NCBI RefSeq assembly: GCF_035046505.1
Contig: NC_089826.1
Location: 1,856,501-1,920,500 of the forward strand
Length of the DNA stretch: 64,000 nt
Origin: Tiliqua scincoides
Taxonomy: Eukaryota; Chordata; Lepidosauria; Squamata; Scincidae
Direction of reading: 5' to 3'
This document shows positions 46,640 to 57,900 of this stretch, in pieces (position 1 is the first letter of the stretch; every line of letters starts with the position of its first letter). The translations under genes were made by a program, and so were the position numbers. The notes below the pieces were generated by a model. It saw nothing but the letters and a program-made list of their open reading frames with translations. It did not search any database and was not told the origin of the DNA.

Positions 46640-47372
46640 CGAGGGAGCACATGGGTCAGCATGTGATGCAGGGGCTTATTTCATGGGCCCATCCAGCTCG
46701 CTACATCCACACAAACTTCCATGCTCTCTGCTGGTGGTATGCTGCCCTTCCTGTTCCCCTGCCACTGCCTACCATATACCACGGCAGTAGAGAACAGGCA
46801 GTAGAGAACGCTTTCCACATGCGCTGCCTCCGACGCATCCTCGGCATCACCTGGCAGGACAAAGTTCCAAACAACACAGTCCTGGAACGTGTTGGAATCC
46901 TAGCATGTATGCACTGTTGAAACAGAGACGCCTGCGTTGGCTCGGTCATGTTGTGAGAATGGATGATGGCCGGATCCCAAAGGATCTCCTCTATGGAGAA
47001 CTCGTACAAGGAAAGCGCCCTACAGGTAGACCACAGCTGCGATACAAGGACATCTGCAAGAGGGATCTGAAGGTCTTAGGAGTGGACCTCAACAAGTGGG
47101 AAACCCTGGCCTCTGAGCGGCCCGCTTGGAGGCAGGCTGTGCAGCATGGCCTTTCCCAGTTTGAAGAGACACTTGGCCAACAGACTGAGGCAAAGAGGCA
47201 AAGAAGGAAGGCCCATAGCCAGGAAGACAGACCAGGGACAGACTGCACTTGCTCCATATGGAAGGGATTGTCACTCCTGAATTGGCCTTTTCAGCCACAC
47301 TAGACGCTGTTCCAGAACCACCATTCAGAGCGCGATACCAGAGTCTTTCGAGACTGAAGGTTGCCAACTATA
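46640..47372 (+). mobile_element. non-LTR retrotransposon (LINE) 3' part, broken frame
   Basis: Two frames cover the RT C-terminal region. One encodes MRCLRRILGITWQDKVPNN up to about 46920; the other encodes RLRWLGHVVRMDDGRIPKDL through KRDLKVLGVDLNKWETLASE to about 47300. The shift occurs near 46905-46920. The Cys-rich end is altered (CTCSIWKG against CTCSRCGRDC elsewhere). The 3' end gtctttcgagactgaaggtt matches the copies at 19004, 22884 and 58225. This is the parent family of those short copies. Confidence 0.85.
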
Positions 47373-48046
47373 ACTAGAGAACGGGGCCCATGACCACTGA
47401 GGAGCATCCTTTGCCTCAGAGCCCAAGAAATCACCGAGTGACCTACCTTGAAGTTCGCTGAAGTAAGGAACAACAAAGGCGGAAGGGACGCCTATCTGCT
47501 AATAAAGAGACAGTGAGAGTGTCCAGCCAAAGGTTTTATTGAACTGTATTGGTGACAGCGCATGTGAAAGAGAAAGGCATAAGTGGGGTTGTCCACCAGC
47601 TTCTCCCTGCAAGGGCTCAGCCAGCTCTCCTGAACAGGCCTCACTTGTGCTACAGTTTCTTTCCTCTGATTGAATGGATTTTGGGATCATCACACTACTG
47701 GGATGTGCCATTTGTAGAAACAGCCCTGTTGAAACCTGCCCACATGATTGATAGATAATACAGCAATCAGGGCTGGCACATCACTGAGGCCGACTGAGGG
47801 TCCAATCCTATCCAACTTTCCAGCACTGGGGCAGCCGCACTTCTGGTGGGTCTTGACAGATTCTCACTCTAAAAGGTGGGTCCTGGTGCTGTGTTTGAGA
47901 ACCACTGGATCAGGCCAAAGGGGTCCAACTTCCTGTATCTCGCAGTGGCCCACCAGATGCCTCAGGAAGCACTCAAGACAACAAGAGACAATCCACTGCG
48001 CCCTGGTGCCCTCCCCGGGATCTGGCAATCTGAGGTAGCCCCAGAG

Positions 48047-48275
48047 CAGTGATTTTCAACCTTTTTCATCTCGTGGCACACTGGCAAGGTGACCGGAATG
48101 GTCAAGGCACAGCACCAGCCTTTTGATAATTGACAAGGCACACCATGCTGTCAATGGGGGCTCACATCCCCCAAAGGTCCTACTGATAAATGACCCTCTC
48201 CCCAATTCCTGCGGCACACCTGGGGACCATTCGCAGCACACCAGTGTGCCACGGCACAGTGGTTGAAAAGGGCTG
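48047..48275. mobile_element. hAT-like MITE, family 2
   Basis: The ends are cagtgattttcaacc and ggttgaaaagggctg, with flanks ccccagag and ccctagag (7 of 8). It is about 540 bp upstream of the CDC25B start codon. Confidence 0.8.
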
Positions 48276-48284
48276 CCCTAGAGG

Positions 48285-48505
48285 TTGCACAATCCCATCG
48301 TGGCCCGTAGTCTGCATTGGACTTTTTCCTCCATCAGTCGGTCCAATCCCCTTTCCAAGGCATCCAGGCCAGATGCCACCACCCCGTCCTGTGGCAGGGA
48401 GTTCCACAGACGAATTCCATGCACAAACCCATCAGGGCTTGGACTCTTCCCTCCCCCAGTCGGCCCAGCCCCCCTTCCAAGGCACCCAGTGGCAGGGAGT
48501 TCCGC
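48285..48505 (-). mobile_element. CR1 3' fragment, partly duplicated, abutting the CDC25B promoter
   Basis: Two imperfect units are visible. Unit one reads tggactttttcctccatcag, then gtggcagggagttccacaga. Unit two reads ttggactcttccctccccca, then gtggcagggagttccgcag, with far higher GC. The CpG island starts within unit two. Confidence 0.7.
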
Positions 48506-48816
48506 AGCCTGCTTCCGCGGGCCCCTTCCCTGCCGGGGCCGGGCGCCCCCCTGCCGCCGCGTCATTGGCTGCCGGCTGGCGCGGCGCCTGCTGGCTCTGT
48601 TATTTTTTGAATGCCGAGGAGGAGGCGCGGCGAGGCTGCCGCGGGAAGGGGCCGGAGGGGCGGGCAGGGGCGGGGCGGGCAGTTCGCGCCGCCCCGCCCC
48701 CGCGGCTCGCCTACAAAGCGGTCCGCGCAGTTCCGCGCCCGCCTCCGGCTTCCCCGCAGCTCCGGTCCCGCGCGCAGTTAGCCAGCCAGCCAGCCGGCGC
48801 CTCTCGCAGCTGCGCC
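48500..48816 (+). promoter_or_regulatory. CDC25B CpG-island promoter with CCAAT, CHR-like and GC boxes
   Basis: A very GC-rich, CpG-dense segment directly precedes the start codon. It holds an inverted CCAAT box (ATTGG, 48564-48568), a TTTGAA cell-cycle homology region motif (48606-48611), GC boxes (about 48658-48680) and an E2F-like GTTCGCGCC (48682-48690). CCAAT plus CHR is the known layout of G2/M genes regulated by NF-Y and MuvB/DREAM. The exact transcription start is not visible. Confidence 0.6.
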
Positions 48817-48947
48817 ATGGAGACGGGCGCCCTCTCCGGCCAGGCGCGCGGCCCCCGGAGGCTGCCCGGCCTCTTCCCCGCGGAGGTCGGCGTGTCCCCG
48901 GTCACCCACCTGGCCCTCGACATGGACCGGCTGGCCGGGCTGGGCAG
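48817..48947 (+). CDS. CDC25B: CDC25B coding exon 1 (residues 1-43 plus 2 nt)
   Basis: The exon encodes METGALSGQARG through DMDRLAGLG, with donor GGCAG|gtaggc. The reading frame is open upstream through the CpG island, but this ATG has the best Kozak context and fits the family's start. Confidence 0.9.
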
Positions 48948-51900
48948 GTAGGCAGCCGCTCGGGAGCCGGGGCTGGGCGGCCACTGGGCACGTGGCGGGC
49001 GGGCGGGCAGCCGGAGCCGGCCACGCTCCCCTGGGAGGAAGCCCCCGGACTGATGGCGAATGCTGGGGATGCGACCCTCGGGCTGTAGTCCTACGCGCGC
49101 TTTCCTGGGAGTCAGTCCCACTACCTCTGATGGAGCTTTCTTCTGAGTAGACGGGCACAGGGTTGCGCTCTGAAGCTCCAGTCCTACCCACACTTACCTG
49201 CAGTAAGCCCCCTTGACTATCATGGGACTTGCTTCTGAGTAGACAGGCCTAGGATTGGGCTCTTGGGCTGCCATCCTACCCACACTTTCCTGGGAGTAAG
49301 CCCCATTGACTATCATGGGACTTACATCTGAGTAGTCAGGCATAGAAGTGGGCTCAGAGCTCCAACCTATCCACACTTACCTGGGAGGGAGTCCCATTGA
49401 CTGTCGTGGGACTTGCTTCTGAGTAGGATTGGGCTCTTGGGCTGCCATCCTACCCACACTTTCCTGGGAGTAAGCCCCATTGACTCTAATGGCGCTTACT
49501 TCTGAGTAGACCTGCCTAGGATGGGGCTGCTGGTCATCCCTGCGCCGCAGTGAGCCCCGGGGAGCCGGCTGGCTGCTGGCCTCTCCGGCCCCTTTGGGGA
49601 CGCGGAGCGGGCTCCAGGCTCCGGACCGCGTGGTCCACGGAAGGAGCCGGACAAAGGGGCGCTTCCGTGCCGGTACCGGCTCAGCCTCGTGGCGGGAAGC
49701 GCTGCGCATCTGGGTGCTGGCAGTGAGTGGCGTAGCTGGAGGGGGGCAAAGCGCTAAGTTGGGCTGGGAGCCTCTGCTTCGCCTCCGTTTTGCGCCCACC
49801 GCCCAGAATAGCTCCACAGGGGCTCCTTGCACACTGCAGGGAGGCTCCCTGCACAACTCAGCGCTTTGCCCCCCCCAGCAACGCCACTGGGTGCCAGGCT
49901 GCATCTAGGCTTTGCATCCCCCTCTGCTTCACCCCTGTACCTCTTCTTCCTTTCCAGCTTCCTGGAGCAAAGCCCTTGTGGGGCTCACCAGCCTCCACCC
50001 AGGCGGGCACAGGAGTCTCTTTTTCCAGAGGGAGGCCCATCATGGCCAGGAGGTGCTCCCTGCGGGGAGAAAGGAAGGGGTGCAGGATCAGGCCCCATGG
50101 CAGCGAGCTCTTCCAGTGGGCCCTTGGCACAGCTCTGTGCCACTTGCTCCATCTTGGGGCTTCTAGGTTGGCAGCTGCTGGGAGGGGCATGATTCTGCTC
50201 AAAGGCCTCCAGGCACTGCTCCCTAACCTAGGTTCAATAAGGAGGCAATCCCCCCTTTCCCAGTAGAAACTGCCAGGTGGGGCTGCCTTCTGAAGTATGT
50301 GTCCATGGGGGTAAGGCCCTAAAATGCTGAAGGACTCGCTTCTGAGTGAATCTGTAGGTTTTGGCTGTAGACACAAAATGTGTGTTTAAAAGGTTGTATT
50401 GAATCACCTTCTTTCAAATTCAGTTAAAGCTCCACTTTAGTTGGAAAGTCACAAGTTGCTATCAGGGTCCCTCCTGGATTCACTCTTAACAGCACAATTT
50501 TGTGCATGTGCACTTGGAAGTAAGTTCCACAGTGTTCAGTGAGGCTTAGTCATTAGTGAGTGTCGGATTGCAAGCTCTGTAGAGTGTCCTTTTGGGTCCT
50601 TGTTTGGTGTGCCCTCCCCCCTCCCCAGCCTTGTTCCAGCCTCTTCTGTCTTCCCTCTCTTTGGCTTGGTGCCGCTTGTGACAAATTGTTTTTCTGTATA
50701 ATGTCACTTCTGAACAAGGAAAACAAGTGTGCAGGGTTTTTGTGTAGCAGAACATATTTGCATGTACTGGTGTGTAGATTCTCTTTTCATGCAGAGAGTG
50801 AGGTTTGCTTACCAAGACAATCGCTTGCTTGCTCGTGAAATCACAACCCTATAATTTTTTTTATTTTTGACAACCAAATCTGTAGCCTGTTTGAATGCCA
50901 AGGTCCAAAAGGAGACTGGTGTCTCTTTGCAAGGTCTAACGGTCTAATGCCATCTTAAGAGTGAGGCTGCAGTCCTAGTAACTGTGCTCTTTGTCCTCCT
51001 GGCTTGGCTTGGCTTGGCAAGGCCTCCCTCCTATTCTTGGAAGTCTCCTGTAAATTCCCTGTTTCTTGACTGGACTGGTATGAAGCAGTCCTCCTTTTTC
51101 CCCCTTGCTGGAAAGAGTGTTGTGAGACAGTCCTGGCTGCATTTTTTTGCCCTTTTAATACCAGGAGATGCAGCTTGGATAATCCTGTGCGCATGCTCTC
51201 CAAGGAACAGGGGAGCCTTAGCCTTGATATGAGAAAGTGACCTTCCTGTGCCTGGCTGTGCTAAAGGCCAGATTGTTCAGTGAAGTGGGTGCTGAGAGAG
51301 CAACCTTCGATGTGGGGTTCCAGGCCCTCTTGTAGCCTTGGACTGGGTCACTCCTCATTTTGTAATATCTGTGCATTATGAACTATCAATCCTCATTTGC
51401 TTCTGCTGATACAAGGCTTTGTGCTGAGTACAGGAAATGGGTAATAGATAAGAGTTTTATCTTGGGCTGGGTGCTTTTGGAGCCTGCTAACCTGCCTCTC
51501 CTGTAAGGTTCATCCCACTTCTCTCTGCCTGAAGCTTTCATGCATGCAAGAGTTAATAATTAAGTACCTATGGCCAGCACTAGTGCCTCAGCCCTGTGAC
51601 TGGGTGGTCTGTTCTGTGGCTGCTTTTCTTTCTTACAAGTTAAATCCCTGAGATACTTCAAACCCAGTTCCTTAAAATACAAAAGCAACGAAGCAGTGTA
51701 TCTTAGCTGTGCGCTACTGGTACCTGTGGTGCTCTTGTCTAAACTAGAGGCGCCTGCAATTTCTTGAGCCTTTCTCTATCTGGAGAGGCTCCTGCAAAAC
51801 GTTTGTATCAGACATCAAGAATAACCATCTAGTGCTTGAATTAGGACAACTGAAAATGGCAAAGGAGTGAGCTAGCCTTTGAGCTCCACATAACCATGAA

Positions 51901-54900
51901 ACCAAAATGGCAGAAGGGGTGGTAGCAGCAGCAAAATGCTATGGTCTTAAGGTGACCTTTGTTTATAAGAACGTCTGCTGTGATGAACTTGTGTTCAGTA
52001 GCTGCTGCAAGGCTGTATGTGTGAGAGAGGCCTGCCAGCTTTTCTTGAATCGGTCTGTACAATCTTGATGTTAGCACATTGCAAGAAGTGCTAATGATAC
52101 ACTAGCTCCAAATGTCTTGTGATGCAAGTAAGCCCAGCCACATGCTGCAGCAGGGACTAGCAAACTCCAGAGATCCCAGTTACCTTCCTTGCAAAGGCAG
52201 TTCTCCCCCCCCCCCCCCCGGTCGCTGGGACCCTCATAAGGAGCCTCCTGTTAGCTGAGAAGGGAACTGGAACTGTTTTATCTGGAGAACCATAAAGGCA
52301 TCCCAGTGCAAGGGATGGGGGGGATTCCTTATTGCTGCTTAAGTGTAGCAAAGCATGGTGATTTGGATGCAGGAGGACTGTCCTGGGTTCATCCGCTCTC
52401 CCTCTGTGGGCTGCTCCATGGAAGCACCTTGTGTGCCTAGGTGCTCCTGTTGTGTCTTTTGAATGTCACGATTGGATGATTTGTCCAGTTCTAGCTGGAT
52501 GATGATTTCCCCTTTTTGGTCTCAGACCTGATGCTGCTTTGACTCTGAAGCTCTTGGCTTTGTTTTGTTGCAGTGATTATGATACCCCGAAGAGGAGAAA
52601 AAAGCTGAGCATGGACTGCGCGAAGGAGTGGTCTTCACTGGATTCAGTCTCCTCAGAATCCTCCCAAGATTCGGTGTCCTCTGCTGACTCAGGTTGGTGG
52701 TGATCTGTGGCTTGGTTGCCAGCTCCTTTCCCAAATAGTCTAAGCATGGGATTGGTGGTGGTGGTGGGGGGAATGACATGCACTCACTTCCTTTGCATGT
52801 TGTAGTTGATGATGGGATTGGAGGGGCAACCCTGCTGGACACCTTTCCCTGTTGCACAGCAGTGTAAGGAGCAAGAGTGTCCTGCAAGGAAAGGAGCAGG
52901 CAGCTTTGCGCTCCTTGAGTATGAAAGCAAGTGACCAGTGGTCTTTGAGTTGTGTGCCCTGCCCAGGAAGGCAGCCGTGACTAGTTTCATCACCATGATT
53001 TGCTGCCTTGTTCAACCCTAGGAATGGCAGTCCTAAGGATGGACTTGGACAAATGTTCAGCAGCAGTTTCTAATGTTCTTTGGGCAGTGGGAGGGAACCA
53101 CAGCTATTAATGGGTTTTAAAACTGCATTTCAGTACTGATTCTTTTCAATGAGGAAAGAGCCCACACAACTGGGGCATTTGATGGGAATGTTATGGCCTA
53201 TGTTAGCTGGTGGGTGTCCATCTGTGACAAAGCAGGACATGGCTTTGGTGCCTTTCTCGAATCACCTAAGCTGCTGGAGCGCAAAACTGAGTAAATAAAC
53301 TTATTTACTATAATTTATATTATATAATTAATTATTATATAATAAATTATACTATAATAATTTCTACTATTATAAACAAATAAACTATTATTTATTTACT
53401 TTATTTATACCCGCCTTTCTTCCCAAAAGAACCCAAGGTGATTTGCAACAATGATTGTGCAAGTCCTGGGGCATTTGGTGGGCCGCTGTGAGATACAGGA
53501 AGCTGGACTAGATGGGCCTGTGGCCTGATCCAGTGGGGCTGTTTTTATGTTATGTTCTTATGATTAAAACACAGTTAAAAACATGAATTAAAAACAAGAT
53601 AAAAAATTACTCTGCCCATGTTCTCTTGCTGTCCATTATCATTGAATATCTTGTCTGCTGAGCTGAGTGAGGTGGCTGCAGCTCACAGAAACTCCAGTGG
53701 GGCACATGATTTTGGTCCTGTGCCAGGAATCCTGGCTTTCCTGAAAAGAGGCAAGAGGGGGAGGGGAATAGGATCGGAAAAGGAATACCTAGCATAGGAA
53801 TTGGGAGTTGTCCCATTGCTCTTTCCTGTTGTGTTCCTTGAGTGTAGTTGTTGTGTTCTTTGCACAGGTGTAGGTCTGGATTCTCCCCACACGGACCCCG
53901 ATGGAGAGGTCTTTGAAGATGCGTAAGTTGCAAATTTGGCTTATCTCTAAACCAGGGGACTGGGGGGGGGGCTCTCTGAAGTCTCAGCGGAAGTCTACCC
54001 ATGCTTCTTGATGTCAGCTTCTTTGTTTATGGCACTGTCCTTTTTCAGAGCTTCTTCCATAACTTGAAGAGTTTTGACCTCCATGTAGAACAATAGTCAG
54101 GGTTGTTTTACTCTATATAAGAAAAACTTAGATCTTTACCTTGGCAGAACTTTTTTGTTCTGTTCTGAATTTACTCTGTACTTTTAAACAGAGTAAATTC
54201 TGTGCTGCAGTTCTGCTCTACAACTCTGCCAGAAGCTAATTTGAGACCCACATAAATTTATGCAGCTTTTGCTTCAAACTGGTTTAGCAAGATTCAGAAT
54301 AGGGTGAAGTGGGGGAAGAATAGGGTGAAGAATAGCCTTGAAGGGCTGTGCCATAATCACCTGCAATCTTACTTAGCAATCCCTTTTAGCCCCCACGATT
54401 AAGTGTTGCATAGAAGGGTTTTGAGTGTGCCTTTGTAATAATGAGATCTCAAACCTTACTACTTTTGTAAAATAGCACTCTTGGGACAGTGACTTCTGCT
54501 CCCAAGGTAACATTTGGGGCTTTTTGTGCACCTCTGTAGAACTGTATTCTACATACAGCTCTGATTACCATTTTAGGGTTCTTCAAAAGAAAGTTTTGAA
54601 TGTTTAGAGCAGTGATTTTCAATCTTTTTCATCTCGCGGCACACTGGCAAGGCACTAAAATGGTCAAGGCACACATCAGCTTTTTGGCAATTGACAAGGC
54701 ACACTGTGGCTGTCAGTGGGGGCTCACATCCCCCAATTGATAAATGACCCTCTCCCAAATTCTTGAGGCACACCTGGGGACCATTCATGGCACACCAGCG
54801 TGCCACGGCACAGTGGTTGAAAATGGCTGGTTTAGAGTAACTTGCAGTGCCCTTAAAGGGATTAAAGCCTCAAAGGGTGGACCTGTTTTTGAGTCCCAGA

Positions 54901-57900
54901 AAGAATTCTGCCGGGAATCTGGATCGCATACTGATGGAAGGAGTGGTGAGTCTGCTGTACAGTGTCATTCTTAGGTGGCTTTTCTGGGCAAAGCTCAGGA
55001 TGCGTTTGCTAATCCCTTTACTGCCTGCGACTTAGTGCTGGCTTTAGTCTTATCTGGTGTGTCCAAAGCGCCAGGTTTTCAGTGCTTTGAAGTCCAAGTG
55101 TCCCAGGGAAGTCTGTGTTCAGAGAGACCACTGTGTCACCTAACAAATTCCACCACTTCTGTGGGCTGGAGCTCACTTCCCATACCATGTTGCCAAGGTT
55201 ATTCAAGGTGGGGCTGGAATGTGGTGTGCCTTGGAGTATATTGGCAGTGGAATATGGCTGTTAGTATGAGGTTGGTAAGAGGTGTGAGAGAAATTGCTTG
55301 ATCTCTCCACAGCACATTAGACAGTTCATGGTGTGTGGCGCAAGTGAGATGTTGATTCTTGCCTCTGTGAAGCAGGTCAATGTTGTCCCATCTTGCATGT
55401 GGATGAATGTCAAGGCTGTTGACTTGTTTAAAGCCACCTAGTGAGTTTGTGGCAAAGTTGAGAGTTGAACTGAGTCCTTCCAGATTTGGGTCACAGTGGC
55501 TAAGATGCTGAGATGCTCCAGCTTCAACTAAACATTGAGTTTTAAAACAAAGCTTAAGTTTTGGGGCCAAGGACTTTTTTTTGAAGACAGAGGCATGTAA
55601 TTTAATCTGTGGTAGCCCAGTTGTCACGGAGCTGCTGGAGTCTGGAATACATCCCCAAGGCCTGACGTGTTAGTAGTTTACTCACCCTGCAGTTGCCTGC
55701 CCGTGTAACACAATACATTTTTGATTACTGGATGCTACCAGGGAGGAGATGATGAAGGATGTTTTCAGTGGCTGTTGAAGGATGTCATCCGGCTCCTATT
55801 TAAGCTGCTTTCCTCTGTCTTTACTAGAGCTTAGATTTGCATGTTAGTTTCACCTGTGAACTGAAAGCCTGTCCTTCTAATCCAGGCATGTATGTGCAGT
55901 CCGTACATGCAAAGGGGTTCTGTATCCTCTAATGTACTTTCAACACAGCTCAGGTCTAGCTGCCAATGTCTAATGAGATGTGAGTGCGCTCTTCTCCCTT
56001 GTTGCTCTTGTTATTTTGTTTTGATCTTTGGTGTTGGACTCCAACTGGAGCCTCAATAAAGTCTTTTTTAATCTGTATGCTGCCATGTAACAGGAGTGCA
56101 CAAATCACAAAATTTGTTGGAACAAGGAGAAAATATATCCCAGTTAACTGGAAGAATGAACACACCCTATATAAGAAAGTGTGGATCTATCAGATTATGT
56201 TATAGAGATAAATTATTAAAGATATTACAGGAGGAAAAAATGGAAAGTAAGAAAGAAAAAGAACTCTGAGGGTTAAAGAAAATTGGAGGATTTATTCAGC
56301 TAATAACAATGGCCCAAATTTATTTGAAGAAAAAAAATACGTATGGAATTGATAAATATGAATTAGAATGTATTAAAAATAAAGCTGGAAATGTAAATGT
56401 GTGGAAGAGTTGTTTTATATGTGATTATTATGTCAAAGAAAAAAAGTAATTAGATTGGAGTTGAAATAGCTGAGGTGATAATTTTGGTAATCGGATTATT
56501 TTGTTTTAATATTAATGAGCAATTGAAGTTAGTTTAGCCTTGGTAGAAAGTGAATATTTAGAAAATATAGTATAGGGCATTAGAGAAAATTTACTGTATA
56601 TTATATAAATAAATGGATAAATCAATAAGAGGTAGAAATAGATGAGTAAGTAGATTAGGAGATATAGTATGATTAATTAGTAGTGATATATGGTATTTAG
56701 CACTGCTAAATGTATGTTATATGTTTGTATGTCTGCGTGTGTTACATAAAAAAGAACCGCAAGCTCTTTTTCCCAGTCACTGCCTTCAAACCCTCCCTTG
56801 TAAAAGTAAGCAGAGAGTGTGAGGGTTCAACTCGCTGTTTCTGTGGCTACGTGGTAGTTGGTGACTTCCTGTTGTCAAGTTCCTCAGATGCTTGCAGGAA
56901 AGTCTGTTCTGCCAATCAAAAGTGTTGAAGGGCCATTTTCAAAATGTGCTGTGCCGACTTGTGTAAGAAGCGGCAAGAGGCCTTCTGGTCCAGAGCGCGT
57001 GCGGCTCTTGTATGAAGCTGCCTCATTCAGAATTGATCTTTCTCTCTTGCTTAAAACTGATCAGCAGCAGGTCTTTTCCCTGCCTGTCCTGGAACTGGTG
57101 TTGAGGCTTGACCGGGGGCATTCTGCACATGGAGTGGCTACTCCGCCACCAAGTGATGGGCTATATCTTGGGGGTGGGTTGTGAATTCAGATGCCACAGC
57201 CGCTGGCAGCTTCCAGCATATCCTTGTGGACGTGCCTGATCTTTGAGAGGACAGGTATGACTTTTTCTTGTGCCCATCATATAACTGGGGTGCGGTGGTC
57301 CTGGGCATTGATGTGTGGTACTCCTAATTCGGTTAAGGATTTCGCTTAATGTGTGAGCCTGAGAGGCTGGGACATGCAGGGCCATAATAGGCTCTGTAAG
57401 ACTGTTTTGCTGCCTTGGCTTACCAAAGTTTTTTTAGCAAGAGTAAAGCATGCCCCCTCAACTGTCCAGAGGCACTGAAGGCTGGCAAATAGCCCTGCAG
57501 CAAGGCAGACATTGTACCCCTGGAACTGGTGCCAGTCATTATGGTATTGGGGCCTTTGAGAGTACTGATAAGAGCTTGGACTCTGTAGCTTAAGATAATT
57601 TTATTATCCAAACTTCCAAAATGTGTAATGGAAAAAGTTATTAAATTAGCTCATTTGCTAAATTTGTTGGCTCCTCTAGAATCCTCAGAAAGGTGCCTGA
57701 AGTATGTGCAGTTGAGAGTTTCTGTTGTGAGCTGCCTGCTGTGTGTGTCAGGGGAATATACATTTCTAGAAAGAATGGGGGGAAGTGAGTATTTGGATCT
57801 TAACAAGTGTGTCTGTTTCACTGGGGGTAGATCCTTTTGCATTGCCTTGTACCTGCCTGACAGCTGCTGGGTTGGTAAATGTGTAACTAGAGCAGATGGC

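Noticed and set aside
40088-47372. Possible CENPB or other transposase-derived gene between SPEF1 and CDC25B
   Set aside because: Only noncoding MITEs and LINE RT C-terminal fragments are present. No DDE or CENPB DNA-binding motif was seen.
48190-48816. Frame open upstream of the CDC25B start, giving 200 or more extra residues
   Set aside because: It runs through a hAT MITE, a CR1 fragment and the promoter. Only the part from 48817 matches the family.
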